A model generated the notes under the pieces. The model saw only the letters and a list, made by a program, of their open reading frames with translations, was not told the DNA's origin and searched no databases. Below, one piece after another: positions 26,657-37,069 of a stretch of 64,000 bases of DNA; within the stretch, counting starts at the first letter, position 1, and each line of letters begins with the position of its first letter. The position numbers and the translations under genes are program-made. Source of the DNA: Aliivibrio wodanis (GTDB taxonomy: Bacteria; Pseudomonadota; Gammaproteobacteria; Enterobacterales; Vibrionaceae); NCBI GenBank assembly GCA_000953695.1, contig LN554847.1:349801-413800 (forward strand), written 5' to 3'.

Positions 26657-27345
26657 TGCTATTAACAGATTATGAAGTAGAAGCCTTATTTTTAAGCTTG
26701 AAAATAGCAGGTATAGCGGTAGGCTTTTCTTTACCTATTGGTATTCTTTTTGCTTGGATTTTAGCCCGTTGTGATTTCAGGGGGAAGGCCGTACTTGATG
26801 GTTTAATTCATTTGCCTTTAGTGCTGCCTCCTGTGGTTATTGGTTACTTATTACTTATTTCTATGGGCCGACAAGGAGTGATTGGTAAATGGTTTTATGA
26901 ATTGTTTGGCATTACATTTAGTTTTAACTGGAAAGGGGCTGCGCTTGCTTCTGCTATTGTGGCTTTACCATTAATGGTTCGTGCCATTCGGTTAGCTTTG
27001 GAATCTGTTGATCAAAAATTAGAGCAAGCAGCACGAACACTGGGTGCTTCACGAACGAAAGTATTTATCACGATTACATTACCATTAATGTTACCGGGTA
27101 TCCTTACTGGTGCTGTTTTAGCATTTGCTCGTAGTTTAGGTGAGTTTGGTGCGACGATCAGCTTTGTTTCTAATATTGAAGGTGAAACTCGAACACTTCC
27201 TCTTGCCATGTTTAGTTATATAGAGATCCCTGGAGCGGAAATGGAGGCGGCGCGCTTATGTATAATTTCGATTATTGTCGCATTAATTTCATTATTGTTA
27301 TCTGAATGGTTAGCAAGAGCGAGTAAAAAAAGGTTGATGGGATAA
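26656..27345 (+). CDS. modB: Molybdate ABC transporter permease
   Basis: ModB is the membrane channel of the molybdate importer. At 229 residues it has about five to six membrane segments and the ABC-permease EAA loop (EQAARTLGASRTKVFITITLPLM, about residues 123-145) that docks on ModC. It overlaps modA by one base and ends directly before the modC ATG, consistent with equal co-translation. Family length and order are standard. Confidence 0.95.
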   Translation: MLLTDYEVEALFLSLKIAGIAVGFSLPIGILFAWILARCDFRGKAVLDGLIHLPLVLPPVVIGYLLLISMGRQGVIGKWFYELFGITFSFNWKGAALASAIVALPLMVRAIRLALESVDQKLEQAARTLGASRTKVFITITLPLMLPGILTGAVLAFARSLGEFGATISFVSNIEGETRTLPLAMFSYIEIPGAEMEAARLCIISIIVALISLLLSEWLARASKKRLMG

Positions 27346-28440
27346 ATGTTAGTTATTGATATAAAAAAACAACTCGGTGATTTGGATTTAGATGTCCAAT
27401 TATCACTACCATCAACAGGTATTAGTGCCATATTTGGACGTTCAGGTGCAGGTAAGTCCTCACTTGCTAATTTGATTAGTGGCCTTGCCTCTCCTGATTC
27501 TGGTCGTATTACTCTTAATAGTTCAGTGTTGTTTGATTCAAACTCAAACATATCGATGCCACCAGAGCTGCGTCATATAGGCTATGTATTTCAAGATGCC
27601 CGTTTATTTCCTCACTATAAAGTAGAAGGTAATTTATTGTATGGTTGTAACGGAAAAAGAACCGCTCGCTTTGACGATGTTATCAGGTTGCTTGATATTG
27701 AATCTTTGTTGCAACGCTTTCCACACTCCTTATCTGGTGGCGAAAAACAACGTGTAGCAATTGGTCGGGCTATTTTGTCTGAGCCAACATTGTTAATTAT
27801 GGATGAGCCACTAGCTTCACTAGATCTACCCAGAAAACATGAAGTTATGCCGTATCTTGAAAAGTTAGCCAAAGAGATTAAAACCCCCATTATTTATGTT
27901 TCTCATAGTTTGGATGAGATCTTACGATTGGCTGATCATATGGTCTTACTTAATGAAGGTAAGGTCAGCTTAACAGGGGATATTACGTCAGTATGGAGTT
28001 CACCACTAATGCGCCCTTGGCTTAATGCATCAGAGCATTCTGTATTATTGGAAGGAACAATTACAGAGCATCATTCTGACCATCCAATGACTTTAGTCAC
28101 ATTAAACAATAGCCAACAAGGGATATGGATAAAATCGCCGTGTGATTGCAGTGAAGAAGGGCAGAGCATACGATTGCGTATTAGAGCAAATGATGTCTCA
28201 CTGATTAAGCAACAACCAGAACTAAGCTCAATACGAAATATTTTACCAGTCTTGATTGAAGGGTTAACAGAAGATCAGGAAAACGATGTGGTGGCAGTTA
28301 AATTGAACCTGTCTGGGCATGTCTTGTGGGCAAATATCACTCGCTGGGCGAAGAAAGAGTTAGAGCTAGAGCTGGGTCAGTATTGGTTTGCACAGATCAA
28401 AGGGGTTAGTGTGACACAGTCTGATCTTTGCTCGAAGTAA
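27346..28440 (+). CDS. modC: Molybdate ABC transporter ATPase
   Basis: ModC powers molybdate import. The 364-residue protein has Walker A (GRSGAGKSS, about 31-39), signature LSGGEKQRV (about 127-135), Walker B with catalytic Glu (LLIMDEPLASLD) and a C-terminal TOBE/mop domain (about 290-355) that can bind molybdate and gate transport. It begins right after the modB stop. The gene yjjG follows after 37 bp with no terminator. Confidence 0.95.
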   Translation: MLVIDIKKQLGDLDLDVQLSLPSTGISAIFGRSGAGKSSLANLISGLASPDSGRITLNSSVLFDSNSNISMPPELRHIGYVFQDARLFPHYKVEGNLLYGCNGKRTARFDDVIRLLDIESLLQRFPHSLSGGEKQRVAIGRAILSEPTLLIMDEPLASLDLPRKHEVMPYLEKLAKEIKTPIIYVSHSLDEILRLADHMVLLNEGKVSLTGDITSVWSSPLMRPWLNASEHSVLLEGTITEHHSDHPMTLVTLNNSQQGIWIKSPCDCSEEGQSIRLRIRANDVSLIKQQPELSSIRNILPVLIEGLTEDQENDVVAVKLNLSGHVLWANITRWAKKELELELGQYWFAQIKGVSVTQSDLCSK

Positions 28441-28477
28441 TTATGTTGAACAATAAAGCACCATTAAGGAGGTAAAT

Positions 28478-29158
28478 ATGAAGTACCAATGGATACTGTT
28501 TGATGCTGATGAAACTATTTTTCATTTTGATGCGTTTGTGGGTTTGCAACGTATGTTTTTAGGTTATGGCATTAATTTTAGTAAAGAGCAGTTCATTGAA
28601 TATCAGCTGGTAAATAAACCATTGTGGGTGCAATACCAAGATAACGAAATCACAGCACAACAACTACAAGAAACACGTTTTGAAGAGTGGGCAAAGAAAG
28701 TTGGTGTTACGCCAAAAGCAATGAATAGTGCTTTTATGATGGCAATGGCAGAAATTTGTACACCATTAGACGGTGCAAGAGAGCTACTTGATTCACTATT
28801 AGCAAGTAATGTAAAAATGGGGATTATTACTAATGGTTTTACAGCATTACAAAAGATCCGCTTAGAAAAAACAGAATTTAGTCATTACTTTGAGTTGATT
28901 ACGATTTCAGAGCAAGTTGGTGTAGCTAAGCCAGATAAACGTATTTTTGAACATACTTTTTCTATGATGGGAGAAGTTGAGTTATCAAATATATTAATGG
29001 TTGGTGATAACCCTGATTCAGATGTGCTAGGCGGTATGAATGCTGGTGTTGATACTTGTTGGTTGAACGTAACCCAACAAGCATGCCCTGAAGGTGTTAA
29101 ACCAACGTACACTGTTAAGACACTTAATGATCTACAGGTATTGCTACATGGGATTTAA
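28478..29158 (+). CDS. yjjG: Pyrimidine 5'-nucleotidase of the HAD superfamily
   Basis: YjjG dephosphorylates dUMP, dTMP and related or modified pyrimidine nucleotides, helping to keep non-canonical bases out of DNA. The 226-residue protein has HAD motif I as DADETIFHF (Asp8 and Asp10, catalytic), motif II ITNGFTALQ, motif III lysine in GVAKPDKRIF and motif IV VGDNPDSDV. Length and motifs match the family. AAGGAGGTAAAT precedes the ATG. It follows modC by 37 bp, so it may be read from the same transcript, but the functions are not related. Confidence 0.92.
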   Translation: MKYQWILFDADETIFHFDAFVGLQRMFLGYGINFSKEQFIEYQLVNKPLWVQYQDNEITAQQLQETRFEEWAKKVGVTPKAMNSAFMMAMAEICTPLDGARELLDSLLASNVKMGIITNGFTALQKIRLEKTEFSHYFELITISEQVGVAKPDKRIFEHTFSMMGEVELSNILMVGDNPDSDVLGGMNAGVDTCWLNVTQQACPEGVKPTYTVKTLNDLQVLLHGI

Positions 29159-29176
29159 GAGTGTTTCTACGCAGTT

Positions 29177-29204
29177 ATACTAATCGTAGTAAGTAATTGA
29201 TTAG
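29177..29204. repeat. Short repeat ATACYAATCGTAGTAA, copy 1
   Basis: ATACTAATCGTAGTAAGTAA followed by TTGATTAG matches the sequence at 60054-60081 closely. It sits just after yjjG, in intergenic space. It could be a small dispersed repeat of the genus; two copies are seen here. Confidence 0.6.
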
Positions 29205-29225
29205 TTTTAAGGCGTATTATTATTG

Positions 29226-29267
29226 CAAAAAAATCCTCATTGTTATAATAAACAATGAGGATTTTTT
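29226..29267. terminator. Strong bidirectional terminator
   Basis: Arms AAAATCCTCATTGTT and AACAATGAGGATTTT form a 15-bp stem with A and T runs. It separates convergent yjjG and DUF2986 genes. Confidence 0.95.
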
Positions 29268-29286
29268 ATCACTAATTCAGAAAGTA

Positions 29287-29475
29287 TTATTCTTCTGATG
29301 GTGTTACTTGTTCTGTATTGTCAGACTCTACCGTTACTTGTTCTGCTTCAAGGGCCATTTTTTCACGATCAGCTTTACTGATGTATTTTGGTTTATTGTG
29401 TGAACGGCTGTTTCTCGTTTGAGCTCTACGGTGTTTCTTTAAAAGAGTCTCTTTAACTTTGTTTTTACGGCTCAT
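29287..29475 (-). CDS. DUF2986-like small basic protein
   Basis: The 62-residue protein starts MSRKNKVKETLLKKHRRAQ and has KPKYISKADREKMALEAE, a pattern I recognise from the DUF2986 family common in Vibrionaceae. It is strongly basic in the first half and acidic at the end, with no membrane segment. Nucleic-acid or ribosome binding is possible, but nothing proves it. It follows the DUF2058 gene by 4 bp, forming a two-gene unit that is read toward the strong terminator. Confidence 0.75.
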   Translation of the reverse strand: MSRKNKVKETLLKKHRRAQTRNSRSHNKPKYISKADREKMALEAEQVTVESDNTEQVTPSEE

Positions 29476-29479
29476 TGTA

Positions 29480-29998
29480 TTACCACATTAAGTCATCAGG
29501 AATAACGAATTCCGCATATGGATCGTCTTCATCCTGTGCATCTTCCGCTATTACGTTGTTAAGTACAACCACTGATTCATCACGAAGAGTAATCTTATCA
29601 GCCACACCTGCTGGGACGATCTCATAATCTTCATTGAAATGAACAATAGCTAAACGACCTGCAATTAATTGAGTTTGCATGGTTTTATCAACGTACATTT
29701 TTTTGACTAAAGTACCATCTGTAAAGTTGTAACCGATATCGCCATGAGTGCGATCCAGTTTATTTGCTGTGATTAGCTGTTTAATTTGAGCCGCTAATTC
29801 TTTTTGTTCTTTCTCGGCTTTATGTTGCAAGCTCAATTCTTTGTCTTTTTCAGCTTGAGCTACTTTGTTTAATTCAACCGCTGCTTTTGCTTCACGATTT
29901 TGAACGCGAGATTTTTTTGAAGCTTTCTTTGCTTTTGCTACTTTCTTTTGGTTCACTAACCCAGCTTTTAGCATTTGCTCTTGTAAGCTTAGTGCCAT
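29480..29998 (-). CDS. yaiL: YaiL-like DUF2058 protein
   Basis: The 172-residue protein has SLQEQMLKAGLVNQKKVAKAKKASKK at its N-terminus, a long charged coiled coil to about residue 80, then a compact C-terminal domain (DRTHGDIGYNFTDG, LIAGRLAIVHFNEDYEIVPA). That is the DUF2058 pattern of E. coli YaiL, a nucleoid- or polyribonucleotide-associated protein of unclear role. It precedes DUF2986 by 4 bp on the same transcript. Confidence 0.85.
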   Translation of the reverse strand: MALSLQEQMLKAGLVNQKKVAKAKKASKKSRVQNREAKAAVELNKVAQAEKDKELSLQHKAEKEQKELAAQIKQLITANKLDRTHGDIGYNFTDGTLVKKMYVDKTMQTQLIAGRLAIVHFNEDYEIVPAGVADKITLRDESVVVLNNVIAEDAQDEDDPYAEFVIPDDLMW

Positions 29999-30084
29999 AA
30001 ATAATTCCTAATGATAACGATGTCGAATTCTGACTATTATCCCATGACTTGTGTGGGATTTAAAGGACATAGAGAGAAGTAAAG

Positions 30085-30393
30085 ATGAAAACACCTTGTA
30101 TTGCGGCTTGTAAAAATGAAGATGGTATCTGTATAGGCTGTAAACGAACCATTACTGAAATAGTAGAATGGAAATCAATGACAGATAATGAGAGAGAAAA
30201 TGTGATGAATCGATTGTCAGGAAAGCCAGTAATTCATGCCTGTCCTGAGTGTGATAAACCTGCACAATGTGATATTCAAATGGGTAAAGAAACGTGTTGG
30301 TGTTTTGAGGTCGAAACTCGGAATGTTGGTATTGTTTCTGAGAACTCTGAGTGTTTGTGTCAACATTGTTTAACAAAGAAACCTATAGCGTAA
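30085..30393 (+). CDS. DUF1289-CWC cysteine-rich fusion protein
   Basis: The 102-residue product joins two small cysteine motifs. The first 60 residues are a DUF1289 domain (TPCIAACKNEDGICIGCKRT then EIVEWKSM), and the second half is a CWC-type cysteine cluster (CPECDKPAQCDIQMG, CWCF, CLCQHC). There are fourteen cysteines by my count, enough for one or two zinc or iron-sulphur sites. No signal peptide is present. AGAGAAGTAAAG precedes the ATG. The function is unknown; it is not obviously linked to the neighbours. Confidence 0.8.
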   Translation: MKTPCIAACKNEDGICIGCKRTITEIVEWKSMTDNERENVMNRLSGKPVIHACPECDKPAQCDIQMGKETCWCFEVETRNVGIVSENSECLCQHCLTKKPIA

Positions 30394-30428
30394 TATTTAC
30401 GTGTTACGCTATGAAATAGGCGTTTAAA

Positions 30429-30442
30429 TTGATCTAAATCAA
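30429..30442. promoter_or_regulatory. FNR site upstream of torECA
   Basis: TTGATCTAAATCAA matches both half-sites of the FNR consensus. It lies 280 bp before torE, implying a long leader. I could not find a clear TorR box. Confidence 0.8.
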
Positions 30443-30590
30443 TTGGTAAGATGGCTGGAATGACCTATCCTTTAGAGGTATTTAACATTATTAACAATTA
30501 TTACATAAAATTAAACTGTCACAATTATTAATATTTTTACACATTATATTTCAATTAAATATATCTCTGGATGAGCGCAAAAAACTAGTG

Positions 30591-30699
30591 GATAAAAGGG
30601 TTTATCTTAAAAATTTAATTGAAGCACTATTTGTGAGGGATTAAAATTATGGAAGATAGATTCGACAACTTGTTAACATTTTCTATATTTATAAAGTAG
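30591..30699 (+). other. Leader region of torECA with a hairpin and a possible 16-residue ORF
   Basis: The 328-bp gap before torE holds the FNR site, a perfect hairpin (GATAAA-AGGG-TTTATC, about 30591-30606) and a short ORF at 30649-30699 (MEDRFDNLLTFSIFIK) with GAGGGATTAAAATT before its ATG. A leader peptide or RNA switch is possible, but coincidence is not ruled out. Confidence 0.3.
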
Positions 30700-30721
30700 A
30701 AAGATAACTAGGAATAAAATT

Positions 30722-30895
30722 ATGAGCAATGCAATAAAGCAAAACGATGAAAACCAACGCTCTTCTGAATGGAAAGCATTTTTCTTCATTACAGTTGTTC
30801 TTTTCCCAATTCTAAGTGTGGGTGTGGTTGGTGCGTACGGTTTCTCTGTATGGTTTATGCAGGTACTGTTTTTTGGTATGCCAGGTCACGGTTGA
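30722..30895 (+). CDS. torE: TorE/NapE-family small membrane protein
   Basis: The 57-residue product has one membrane segment (AFFFITVVLFPILSVGVVGA, about residues 19-38) and the typical end VWFMQVLFFGMPGHG. It matches the small TorE/NapE proteins that accompany TMAO or nitrate reductases; the exact role is unknown. AACTAGGAATAAAATT precedes the ATG. It is the first gene of torE-torC-torA, with 58 bp to torC. Confidence 0.9.
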   Translation: MSNAIKQNDENQRSSEWKAFFFITVVLFPILSVGVVGAYGFSVWFMQVLFFGMPGHG

Positions 30896-30953
30896 TTCTA
30901 TTTTAGAAGCTGCCGAAACAATAAATTAGAATTAGATAAAAAGAGAAGCAATT

Positions 30954-32132
30954 ATGATGTCATTTATTAAAAAAGCTTGGTCGGTTTTCGCTCGCCCAAG
31001 TGTACATATCAGCTTGGGTGTTCTTACCCTTGGTGGTTTTGTCGCAGGTGTTATCTTTTGGGGCGGCTTTAACGTTGCACTAGAAGCAACAAATACAGAA
31101 GAGTTCTGTGTTGGTTGTCACGCGGACAATATCCAACCAGAATACGCAGGTACCATTCACGATAAAAACCGTTCAGGTGTTCGTGCTACGTGTCCTGATT
31201 GTCACGTTCCACACGAGTGGACTTCTAAAATTGCTCGTAAAATGCAAGCAAGTAAAGAAGTTTTCGCTCACGTATTTGGTTTCATTGATACACCAGAGAA
31301 ATTTGAAGAGCGTCGTATCGTTTTAGCCCAGCACGAATGGGACCGTTTTAGCGCAAACAAATCTCTTGAATGTCGTAACTGTCATGATTATGACGGTATG
31401 GATTTCTCGAAAATGCAACCAACAGCACGTATTCAGATGAAGGGCGCTAAAGAGCGTGACCAAAGTTGTGTAGATTGTCATAAAGGTATCGCACACAGCC
31501 TTCCTGCAAACATGGATAGCTCAGGTGGTATGATTGGTGAGCTTGTTCAATTAGCAGGTAACACTAAGTTTGAAGATGGTCAGTCGTATGTATCTGTTCG
31601 TCACCTTCCGTTATATGAAGATGAGAAACTAACGATTGAAGGTGGTCTATTAAACCCTGCATCACAAATCAAAGTACTTGAAGAAAAAGGCGACGCAATC
31701 AGAGTTGCAATTGAAGGTTGGCGTAAAGTTAAAGGTTTCGGCCGCGTTATCCAAGAAGACTTTGGTATGAACATCGCAGTTGCTTCTCTTCTAAAAGAAA
31801 CAGCACAAAACGATACATTCGTTGAACAATTTGAAACAAAAGAAGATGATCTTACAGGTCTACCTTGGCAGCGTGTTTCGGTTGATCTATGGATGAAGAA
31901 AGATTCACTTCTTCCTGATTACCAACCAATTTGGGAAAAAGCAGAACAGTCATACAAAACTAACTGTTCAGTATGTCACACACAACCAGCTGAAGAGCAT
32001 TTTGATGCAAACACATGGCCTGGTATGTTTGACGGTATGATGGCATTTGTAAACTTTGATACAGACAGTAAGTCACTTGTATTGAAATACCTACAAAAAC
32101 ACTCTTCAGATTTTTCTGACGAAAAACACTAA
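30954..32132 (+). CDS. torC: Pentaheme c-type cytochrome TorC
   Basis: TorC passes electrons from the menaquinol pool to periplasmic TorA. The 392-residue protein has one N-terminal membrane anchor (about 18-38) and five CxxCH heme sites: CVGCH (52-56), CPDCH (80-84), CRNCH (140-144), CVDCH (172-176) and CSVCH (338-342). Four belong to the NapC/NirT domain and the fifth to the C-terminal TorC domain, as in E. coli TorC (also about 390 residues). AAAGAGAAGCAATT precedes the first of two ATGs. torA follows by 22 bp. Confidence 0.96.
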   Translation: MMSFIKKAWSVFARPSVHISLGVLTLGGFVAGVIFWGGFNVALEATNTEEFCVGCHADNIQPEYAGTIHDKNRSGVRATCPDCHVPHEWTSKIARKMQASKEVFAHVFGFIDTPEKFEERRIVLAQHEWDRFSANKSLECRNCHDYDGMDFSKMQPTARIQMKGAKERDQSCVDCHKGIAHSLPANMDSSGGMIGELVQLAGNTKFEDGQSYVSVRHLPLYEDEKLTIEGGLLNPASQIKVLEEKGDAIRVAIEGWRKVKGFGRVIQEDFGMNIAVASLLKETAQNDTFVEQFETKEDDLTGLPWQRVSVDLWMKKDSLLPDYQPIWEKAEQSYKTNCSVCHTQPAEEHFDANTWPGMFDGMMAFVNFDTDSKSLVLKYLQKHSSDFSDEKH

Positions 32133-32154
32133 GAATTAACGGAGTAGATAGAAT

Positions 32155-34617
32155 ATGTCTATTAGCAGAAGAAGCTTTTTAAAAGGTGTTGCAACAACAA
32201 GTGCAGTATCTCTAGTTGGTCCAAGCCTACTAATGTCTTCAAAGGCAAATGCAGCGGAAACAACAGGAACATGGCGTGTATCTGGTTCACACTGGGGTGC
32301 ATTCCGAGCACACATCTATGGTGGTAAAGTTCAAGAAATTAAAGCCTTAGAGCTTGATGAGCACCCAACAGAAATGTTAAATGGCATCAAGGGCATTATT
32401 TATAGCCCAAGCCGTGTTCGTTACCCAATGGTTCGTTTAGATTGGTTGAAGAAACATAAGTACTCTGGTGAGACTCGTGGTAATAACCGTTTCGTACGTG
32501 TAACTTGGGATGAGGCATTAGATCTTTTCTATCGTGAGCTTGAGCGTATTCAAAAAGATTACGGTCCATGGGCACTGCACGCAGGACAAACAGGTTGGCG
32601 TCAAACGGGTCAATTCCACAGCTGTACAAGTCACATGCAACGTGCCGTTGGTATGCATGGTAATTACATTACTAAAGTGGGTGATTACTCAACAGGTGCT
32701 GGTCAAACGATCATGCCTTACGTACTTGGTTCAACTGAAGTATATGCACAAGGTACATCTTGGTCTGAGATTTTAGAACATTCAGATAACGTGATCCTTT
32801 GGGCTACGGATCCAGTGAAAAACTTACAAGTAGGTTGGAACTGTGAAACACATGAATCTTACCCATACTTAGAGCAACTGAAACAAAAAGTTGCAGATGG
32901 TAAGATCAACGTAATTTCTGTTGACCCAGTTAAAAACAAAACTCAGCGTTACTTAAACAATGAGCATATGTACATTAACCCACAATCAGATGTGGCGTTC
33001 ATGCTTGCAGCGGCTTACACATTATATACAGAAGATCTACACGATAAGAAATTTATTGAAACTTACTGCTTAGGTTTTGATGATTTCATGCAGTATGTTC
33101 TTGGTGAAACTAAAGATAAAGTAGTTAAAACGCCTGAGTGGGCTGCTGAAATTTGTGGTGTTTCTGCTGACCAAATTCGTGAGTTTGCACGTATGCTTGT
33201 TGGTGGTCGTACTCAAATCTTATTTGGCTGGTGTATTCAACGTCAAGAGCACGGTGAGCAACCATATTGGATGGGTGCTGTATTATCTGCAATGACGGGT
33301 CAAATTGGTCTTCCTGGTGGCGGCGTTTCTTACGGCCACCATTACTCAGGTATCGGTGTTCCATCAACAGGCTTTGCTGCTCCTGGTGGTTTCCCACGTA
33401 ACGTTGACCAAGGTCAAGTACCTAAGTGGAATAACGATGACTTTAATGGTTACAGCAAAACGATTCCTGTAGCTCGTTGGATTGACTGTCTATTAGAACC
33501 AGGTAAAGAGATCCGTTATAACGGTTCTAAAGTAAAACTGCCTGATTATAAAATGATGGTTATCTCGGGTAACAACCCATGGCATCACCACCAAGATCGT
33601 AACCGTATGAAGAAGGCGTTCCAAAAACTTCAAACAGTTGTAACGATTGAGTTTGCGTGGACTGCAACATGTCGCTTCTCTGATATCGTGCTACCAGCAT
33701 GTACTCAGTGGGAACGTAATGATATTGATATTTATGGTTCATACTCAGGTCGTGGTCTACTTGCAATGCAGAAATTGGTTGACCCTTTATACCAATCTAA
33801 ATCAGACTTCGATATCTTTACTGAACTAACTCGCCGTTTTGGTCGTCATAAAGAATATACACGTGGCATGGATGAGATGGAGTGGGTTCGTTCACTATAT
33901 TCTGATTGTCGCAAAGCAAATGAAGGTAAATTTGAAATGCCTGAGTTTGATGAGTTCTGGAAGAAAGGTGTTCTTGACTTCGGTACTGGTAAACCTTGGG
34001 TTCGCCATGCGGCATTCCGTGAAGATCCAGAGATCAATGCACTAGGTACACCTTCTGGCTTCATTGAAATCTCAAGCCGTAAGATTGATCGTTTTGGTTA
34101 CGAGCACTGTCAAGGTCATCCAATGTGGTTCGAGAAATCTGAACGTTCACATGGTGGCCCAGGCTCTAAGAAACACCCATTCTGGATGCAATCTTGTCAC
34201 CCTGATAAGCGTTTGCACTCACAAATGTGTGAATCTGAAGAGTTCCGTGCAACTTATTCAGTTCAAGGTCGTGAGCCAGTATACCTTAACCCTAAAGATG
34301 CAAAAGCGAAGGGAATTAAAGATGGCGATTTAGTTCGTGTATTTAATGACCGTGGTCAGCTTCTAGCAGGTGCAGTTCTAACGGACAGCTACCCTGAAGG
34401 AGTGATCCGTATCGAAGAAGGTGCATGGTATGGTCCATTAAACGAAAAAGTGGGTGCAATCTGTACTTATGGCGATCCAAATACATTAACACAAGATATT
34501 CCATCATCTGAGCTTGCTCAGGCGACATCAGCGAATACTTGTTTAGTTAATTTTGAGAAGTTCACTGGTAAAGTTCCACCAGTAACCTCATTTGGTGGCC
34601 CAATTATTGTTGAATAA
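32155..34617 (+). CDS. torA: Trimethylamine-N-oxide reductase, molybdopterin catalytic subunit
   Basis: TorA reduces TMAO to trimethylamine in the periplasm as the last step of anaerobic respiration. The 820-residue protein starts with a Tat signal ([20 protein letters not shown]), so it is exported folded with its bis-MGD cofactor. Family marks include [15 protein letters not shown] at the cofactor site and the C-terminal MGD-binding domain ([19 protein letters not shown]). A Ser rather than Cys or Sec is expected as the Mo ligand, as in the DMSO/TMAO group. No chaperone torD is found in the window. A strong terminator follows. Confidence 0.97.
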   Translation: MSISRRSFLKGVATTSAVSLVGPSLLMSSKANAAETTGTWRVSGSHWGAFRAHIYGGKVQEIKALELDEHPTEMLNGIKGIIYSPSRVRYPMVRLDWLKKHKYSGETRGNNRFVRVTWDEALDLFYRELERIQKDYGPWALHAGQTGWRQTGQFHSCTSHMQRAVGMHGNYITKVGDYSTGAGQTIMPYVLGSTEVYAQGTSWSEILEHSDNVILWATDPVKNLQVGWNCETHESYPYLEQLKQKVADGKINVISVDPVKNKTQRYLNNEHMYINPQSDVAFMLAAAYTLYTEDLHDKKFIETYCLGFDDFMQYVLGETKDKVVKTPEWAAEICGVSADQIREFARMLVGGRTQILFGWCIQRQEHGEQPYWMGAVLSAMTGQIGLPGGGVSYGHHYSGIGVPSTGFAAPGGFPRNVDQGQVPKWNNDDFNGYSKTIPVARWIDCLLEPGKEIRYNGSKVKLPDYKMMVISGNNPWHHHQDRNRMKKAFQKLQTVVTIEFAWTATCRFSDIVLPACTQWERNDIDIYGSYSGRGLLAMQKLVDPLYQSKSDFDIFTELTRRFGRHKEYTRGMDEMEWVRSLYSDCRKANEGKFEMPEFDEFWKKGVLDFGTGKPWVRHAAFREDPEINALGTPSGFIEISSRKIDRFGYEHCQGHPMWFEKSERSHGGPGSKKHPFWMQSCHPDKRLHSQMCESEEFRATYSVQGREPVYLNPKDAKAKGIKDGDLVRVFNDRGQLLAGAVLTDSYPEGVIRIEEGAWYGPLNEKVGAICTYGDPNTLTQDIPSSELAQATSANTCLVNFEKFTGKVPPVTSFGGPIIVE

Positions 34618-34657
34618 AATCGACAAATAGCGCTTATCACAATAAGAGTTAATCTCT

Positions 34658-34689
34658 AAACCGAGTACTAAAGTACTCGGTTTTTTTTT
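34658..34689 (+). terminator. Terminator of torECA
   Basis: AAACCGAGTACT-AA-AGTACTCGGTTT followed by seven or more T. A perfect 12-bp stem. Confidence 0.95.
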
Positions 34690-34713
34690 GCTTTTTTAGT
34701 ATGGAATCTAATG

Positions 34714-34799
34714 ATACTTATTCCATTCATCATCTGCTCATTACTACTTATAAGAACCTCGTCTTACTCTTAAGTTATTTTCTGAAACATAATTTGTAT
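34714..34799. repeat. Possible decayed relative of the 162-bp MITE
   Basis: The stretch starts ATACTTATTCCATTCAT, and carries CTACTTATAAGAA and CTTACTCTTAAGT, which align with parts of the full element in the same order. About half the length is missing and many bases differ. It lies in the intergenic space after torA, which otherwise shows nothing. Confidence 0.45.
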
Positions 34800-34905
34800 C
34801 TATAATAAAGTGGAGTACAATCAGGGGCTCATATATTTATCTATTAAATCAATAATATAAAAGGTAGTTAAATAATCTGATTTTATTTATGTCAAGGAAC
34901 ACATA

Positions 34906-36780
34906 GTGAAGCTTAAAAGTAAAATTATAGTTGTATTTACACTAGCGTTGGCTACGCTTTCTATAATCATCGCTTTGATGAGTTATATGAAATTCAAATC
35001 GGCAAGCTTTGATGCATTTAATGACAAACTACATGTATCGTCAGAATTGACATCTAAATCAATGGGACAAAAAATTTACCGCTATTTTGATGTATTAAAT
35101 GCAGCAAACTTCATGTTTACCGAAGAGGGTGGATTAGAAAATATTGACGCAGCGGTTATTCAGTTAAAAAAAATAGCTGCAATTACAGGCGCTGATGCAT
35201 TTTTGGCATTAGAAAATGGGCAGACATTATATGGCGATAGTTTTTTAAGTGGCTTTAATGCCAAAACTTCTGGTCGTGAATGGTATACAACGGTTTTTGA
35301 AGGCAAGAAGAACATCTTGACCTCTATTTATACCGATACAAGAGGTAGTGATGTATTTGCGATTGCGCAACCCGTTTATTTTAATAATAAATTAGTAGCA
35401 TCTATCGCTATCAGTTTGGAAATCAAAGAATTCAGTGATTATGTAAGGGAGCTTAACCCAAACAATCAGGTATTTGTTTTTGATAAAAATACGGGCTATG
35501 TTTTAGCAGCACCTAGTAATGACCTTTTTGGTCAAAATATGTATCAAGTACGTCCATCATTTCGACAATTCAGCTCTCAAGAATCTTTTGAATACGTTAA
35601 CTCTGAAGGGCTATTAAATTATATAACACATAATAATATTGATGGGACATCATGGATTGTTGCCAATTATGAAGCTATTGACGTTATTAACGAGCAAAGC
35701 TTTAATAATCTAGTGTCTACCTTTACGGTTGTTATCATTATTGTCGCGGTTTTTTCTCTGTTAATTTATTACTTTGTCATTAATCATATCTATAAACCTA
35801 TTGGTGGTGAGTTATCAGAGATCTCAGATCTGTTAGATAAAGTATCTGAAGGTAAGCTTGATATGGAGTTCTCTAATAAAGAGAAGCCAGAAGGTATTTA
35901 TGCCAGTATTCAAGTGATGGTTAAGAGCCTAAAAGGTTTATTGAATCAAGTTCATTCAGCAACTGATTCATTAAGCCGTACATCAGAATCGTTGTTTGAT
36001 GCATCTTCCACAATGACCAACACATCGAGAGAGCAAACTGCACAATTAGAACAAACAGCAACAGCGGCTAATGAAATGACAATCACAGTATCAGATGTGG
36101 CAGGTAATACTCAGGTTGCATCTGAGTCGGCTTCTCAAGCATTAACAGAAGCAAGCTCAGGCTCTGAGGTTGTAGAAATGATGAGCCAAGAAATGTCGTC
36201 ATTGTTAACCGATATTAATGATGTTAAAAATGTAATCGAGACTCTTGCGATTGAATCCCAAAATATCGGAGGAATTTTAGATGTTATTAAAGGGATTTCT
36301 GAACAAACTAATTTACTTGCACTAAATGCAGCTATTGAAGCGGCAAGAGCTGGTGAGAGTGGTCGAGGATTTGCTGTAGTTGCTGATGAAGTTCGAAATT
36401 TAGCAGGTAGAACACAAGAGAGTACAAATGAAATTCAGCAGATGATAAGTTCCCTGCAAAGCGAAGCCGATAAATCAGTACAACTTATTAGTGTTGGTCA
36501 ACAAAAAGCAGAAGCGAGTGTTGCTATTGGTGAGCAAGCAAATCAATCATTAACAATGATCATGACCTCTATCTCTAGTATAGAAGAAATGAATGCACAG
36601 ATCGCGACAGCCTCAAGTCAACAAGCCCAGGTAGTTTCAGGAATTAATGAAAATATTGTAGCGATAAATGACCATGCCAAAGCCAGTTATCATCAATCGA
36701 CTCAAATCGAAGGATTTGCCAACGAAGGATTGGAATTGGCAAGTAGACTAAAAGAAGTCACCAAAACTTTCCGAGTTTAA
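34906..36780 (+). CDS. Methyl-accepting chemotaxis protein with dCache sensor
   Basis: The 624-residue receptor has a membrane segment at about 8-27, a periplasmic Cache-type domain (about 35-265, with [10 protein letters not shown] and [15 protein letters not shown]), a second membrane segment at about 272-294, a HAMP-like linker, and the signalling domain with [20 protein letters not shown]. The start is GTG (AAGGAACACATA before it). There is no DPRxRxWY motif, so the ligand pocket differs from the receptor at 21188. A strong terminator follows. Confidence 0.95.
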   Translation: MKLKSKIIVVFTLALATLSIIIALMSYMKFKSASFDAFNDKLHVSSELTSKSMGQKIYRYFDVLNAANFMFTEEGGLENIDAAVIQLKKIAAITGADAFLALENGQTLYGDSFLSGFNAKTSGREWYTTVFEGKKNILTSIYTDTRGSDVFAIAQPVYFNNKLVASIAISLEIKEFSDYVRELNPNNQVFVFDKNTGYVLAAPSNDLFGQNMYQVRPSFRQFSSQESFEYVNSEGLLNYITHNNIDGTSWIVANYEAIDVINEQSFNNLVSTFTVVIIIVAVFSLLIYYFVINHIYKPIGGELSEISDLLDKVSEGKLDMEFSNKEKPEGIYASIQVMVKSLKGLLNQVHSATDSLSRTSESLFDASSTMTNTSREQTAQLEQTATAANEMTITVSDVAGNTQVASESASQALTEASSGSEVVEMMSQEMSSLLTDINDVKNVIETLAIESQNIGGILDVIKGISEQTNLLALNAAIEAARAGESGRGFAVVADEVRNLAGRTQESTNEIQQMISSLQSEADKSVQLISVGQQKAEASVAIGEQANQSLTMIMTSISSIEEMNAQIATASSQQAQVVSGINENIVAINDHAKASYHQSTQIEGFANEGLELASRLKEVTKTFRV

Positions 36781-36839
36781 TATCACTATTAATAAGTAAG
36801 AATATTTATAATACTTATTTGGTGAGATATAGCATATAA

Positions 36840-36868
36840 AAAGAGCTGTTTATCGCAGCTCTTTTTTT
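36840..36868 (+). terminator. Terminator after the chemoreceptor
   Basis: AGAGCTG (36842-36848) and CAGCTCT (36856-36862) followed by seven T. Confidence 0.9.
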
Positions 36869-37069
36869 ATAGTTTAAATATATGATAAATACCAACGAGT
36901 TGGGTTTATACTACATAGCTGACATTTATTGAGATAAATAGAGTAGAACTTATAGGCTGCTTCAGAGTCTGTATTTATTATTGTTGATTGTATTCTTAAT
37001 AGTAGTATTCTACATCAATTATACGGTTGGCTTATGATAGGTTAACGAGAACAGAACGATAGGAAGTGC

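Noticed and set aside
30954..34617. Loss of torD as a broken tor system
   Set aside because: torD may lie elsewhere in the genome; absence in the window proves nothing.
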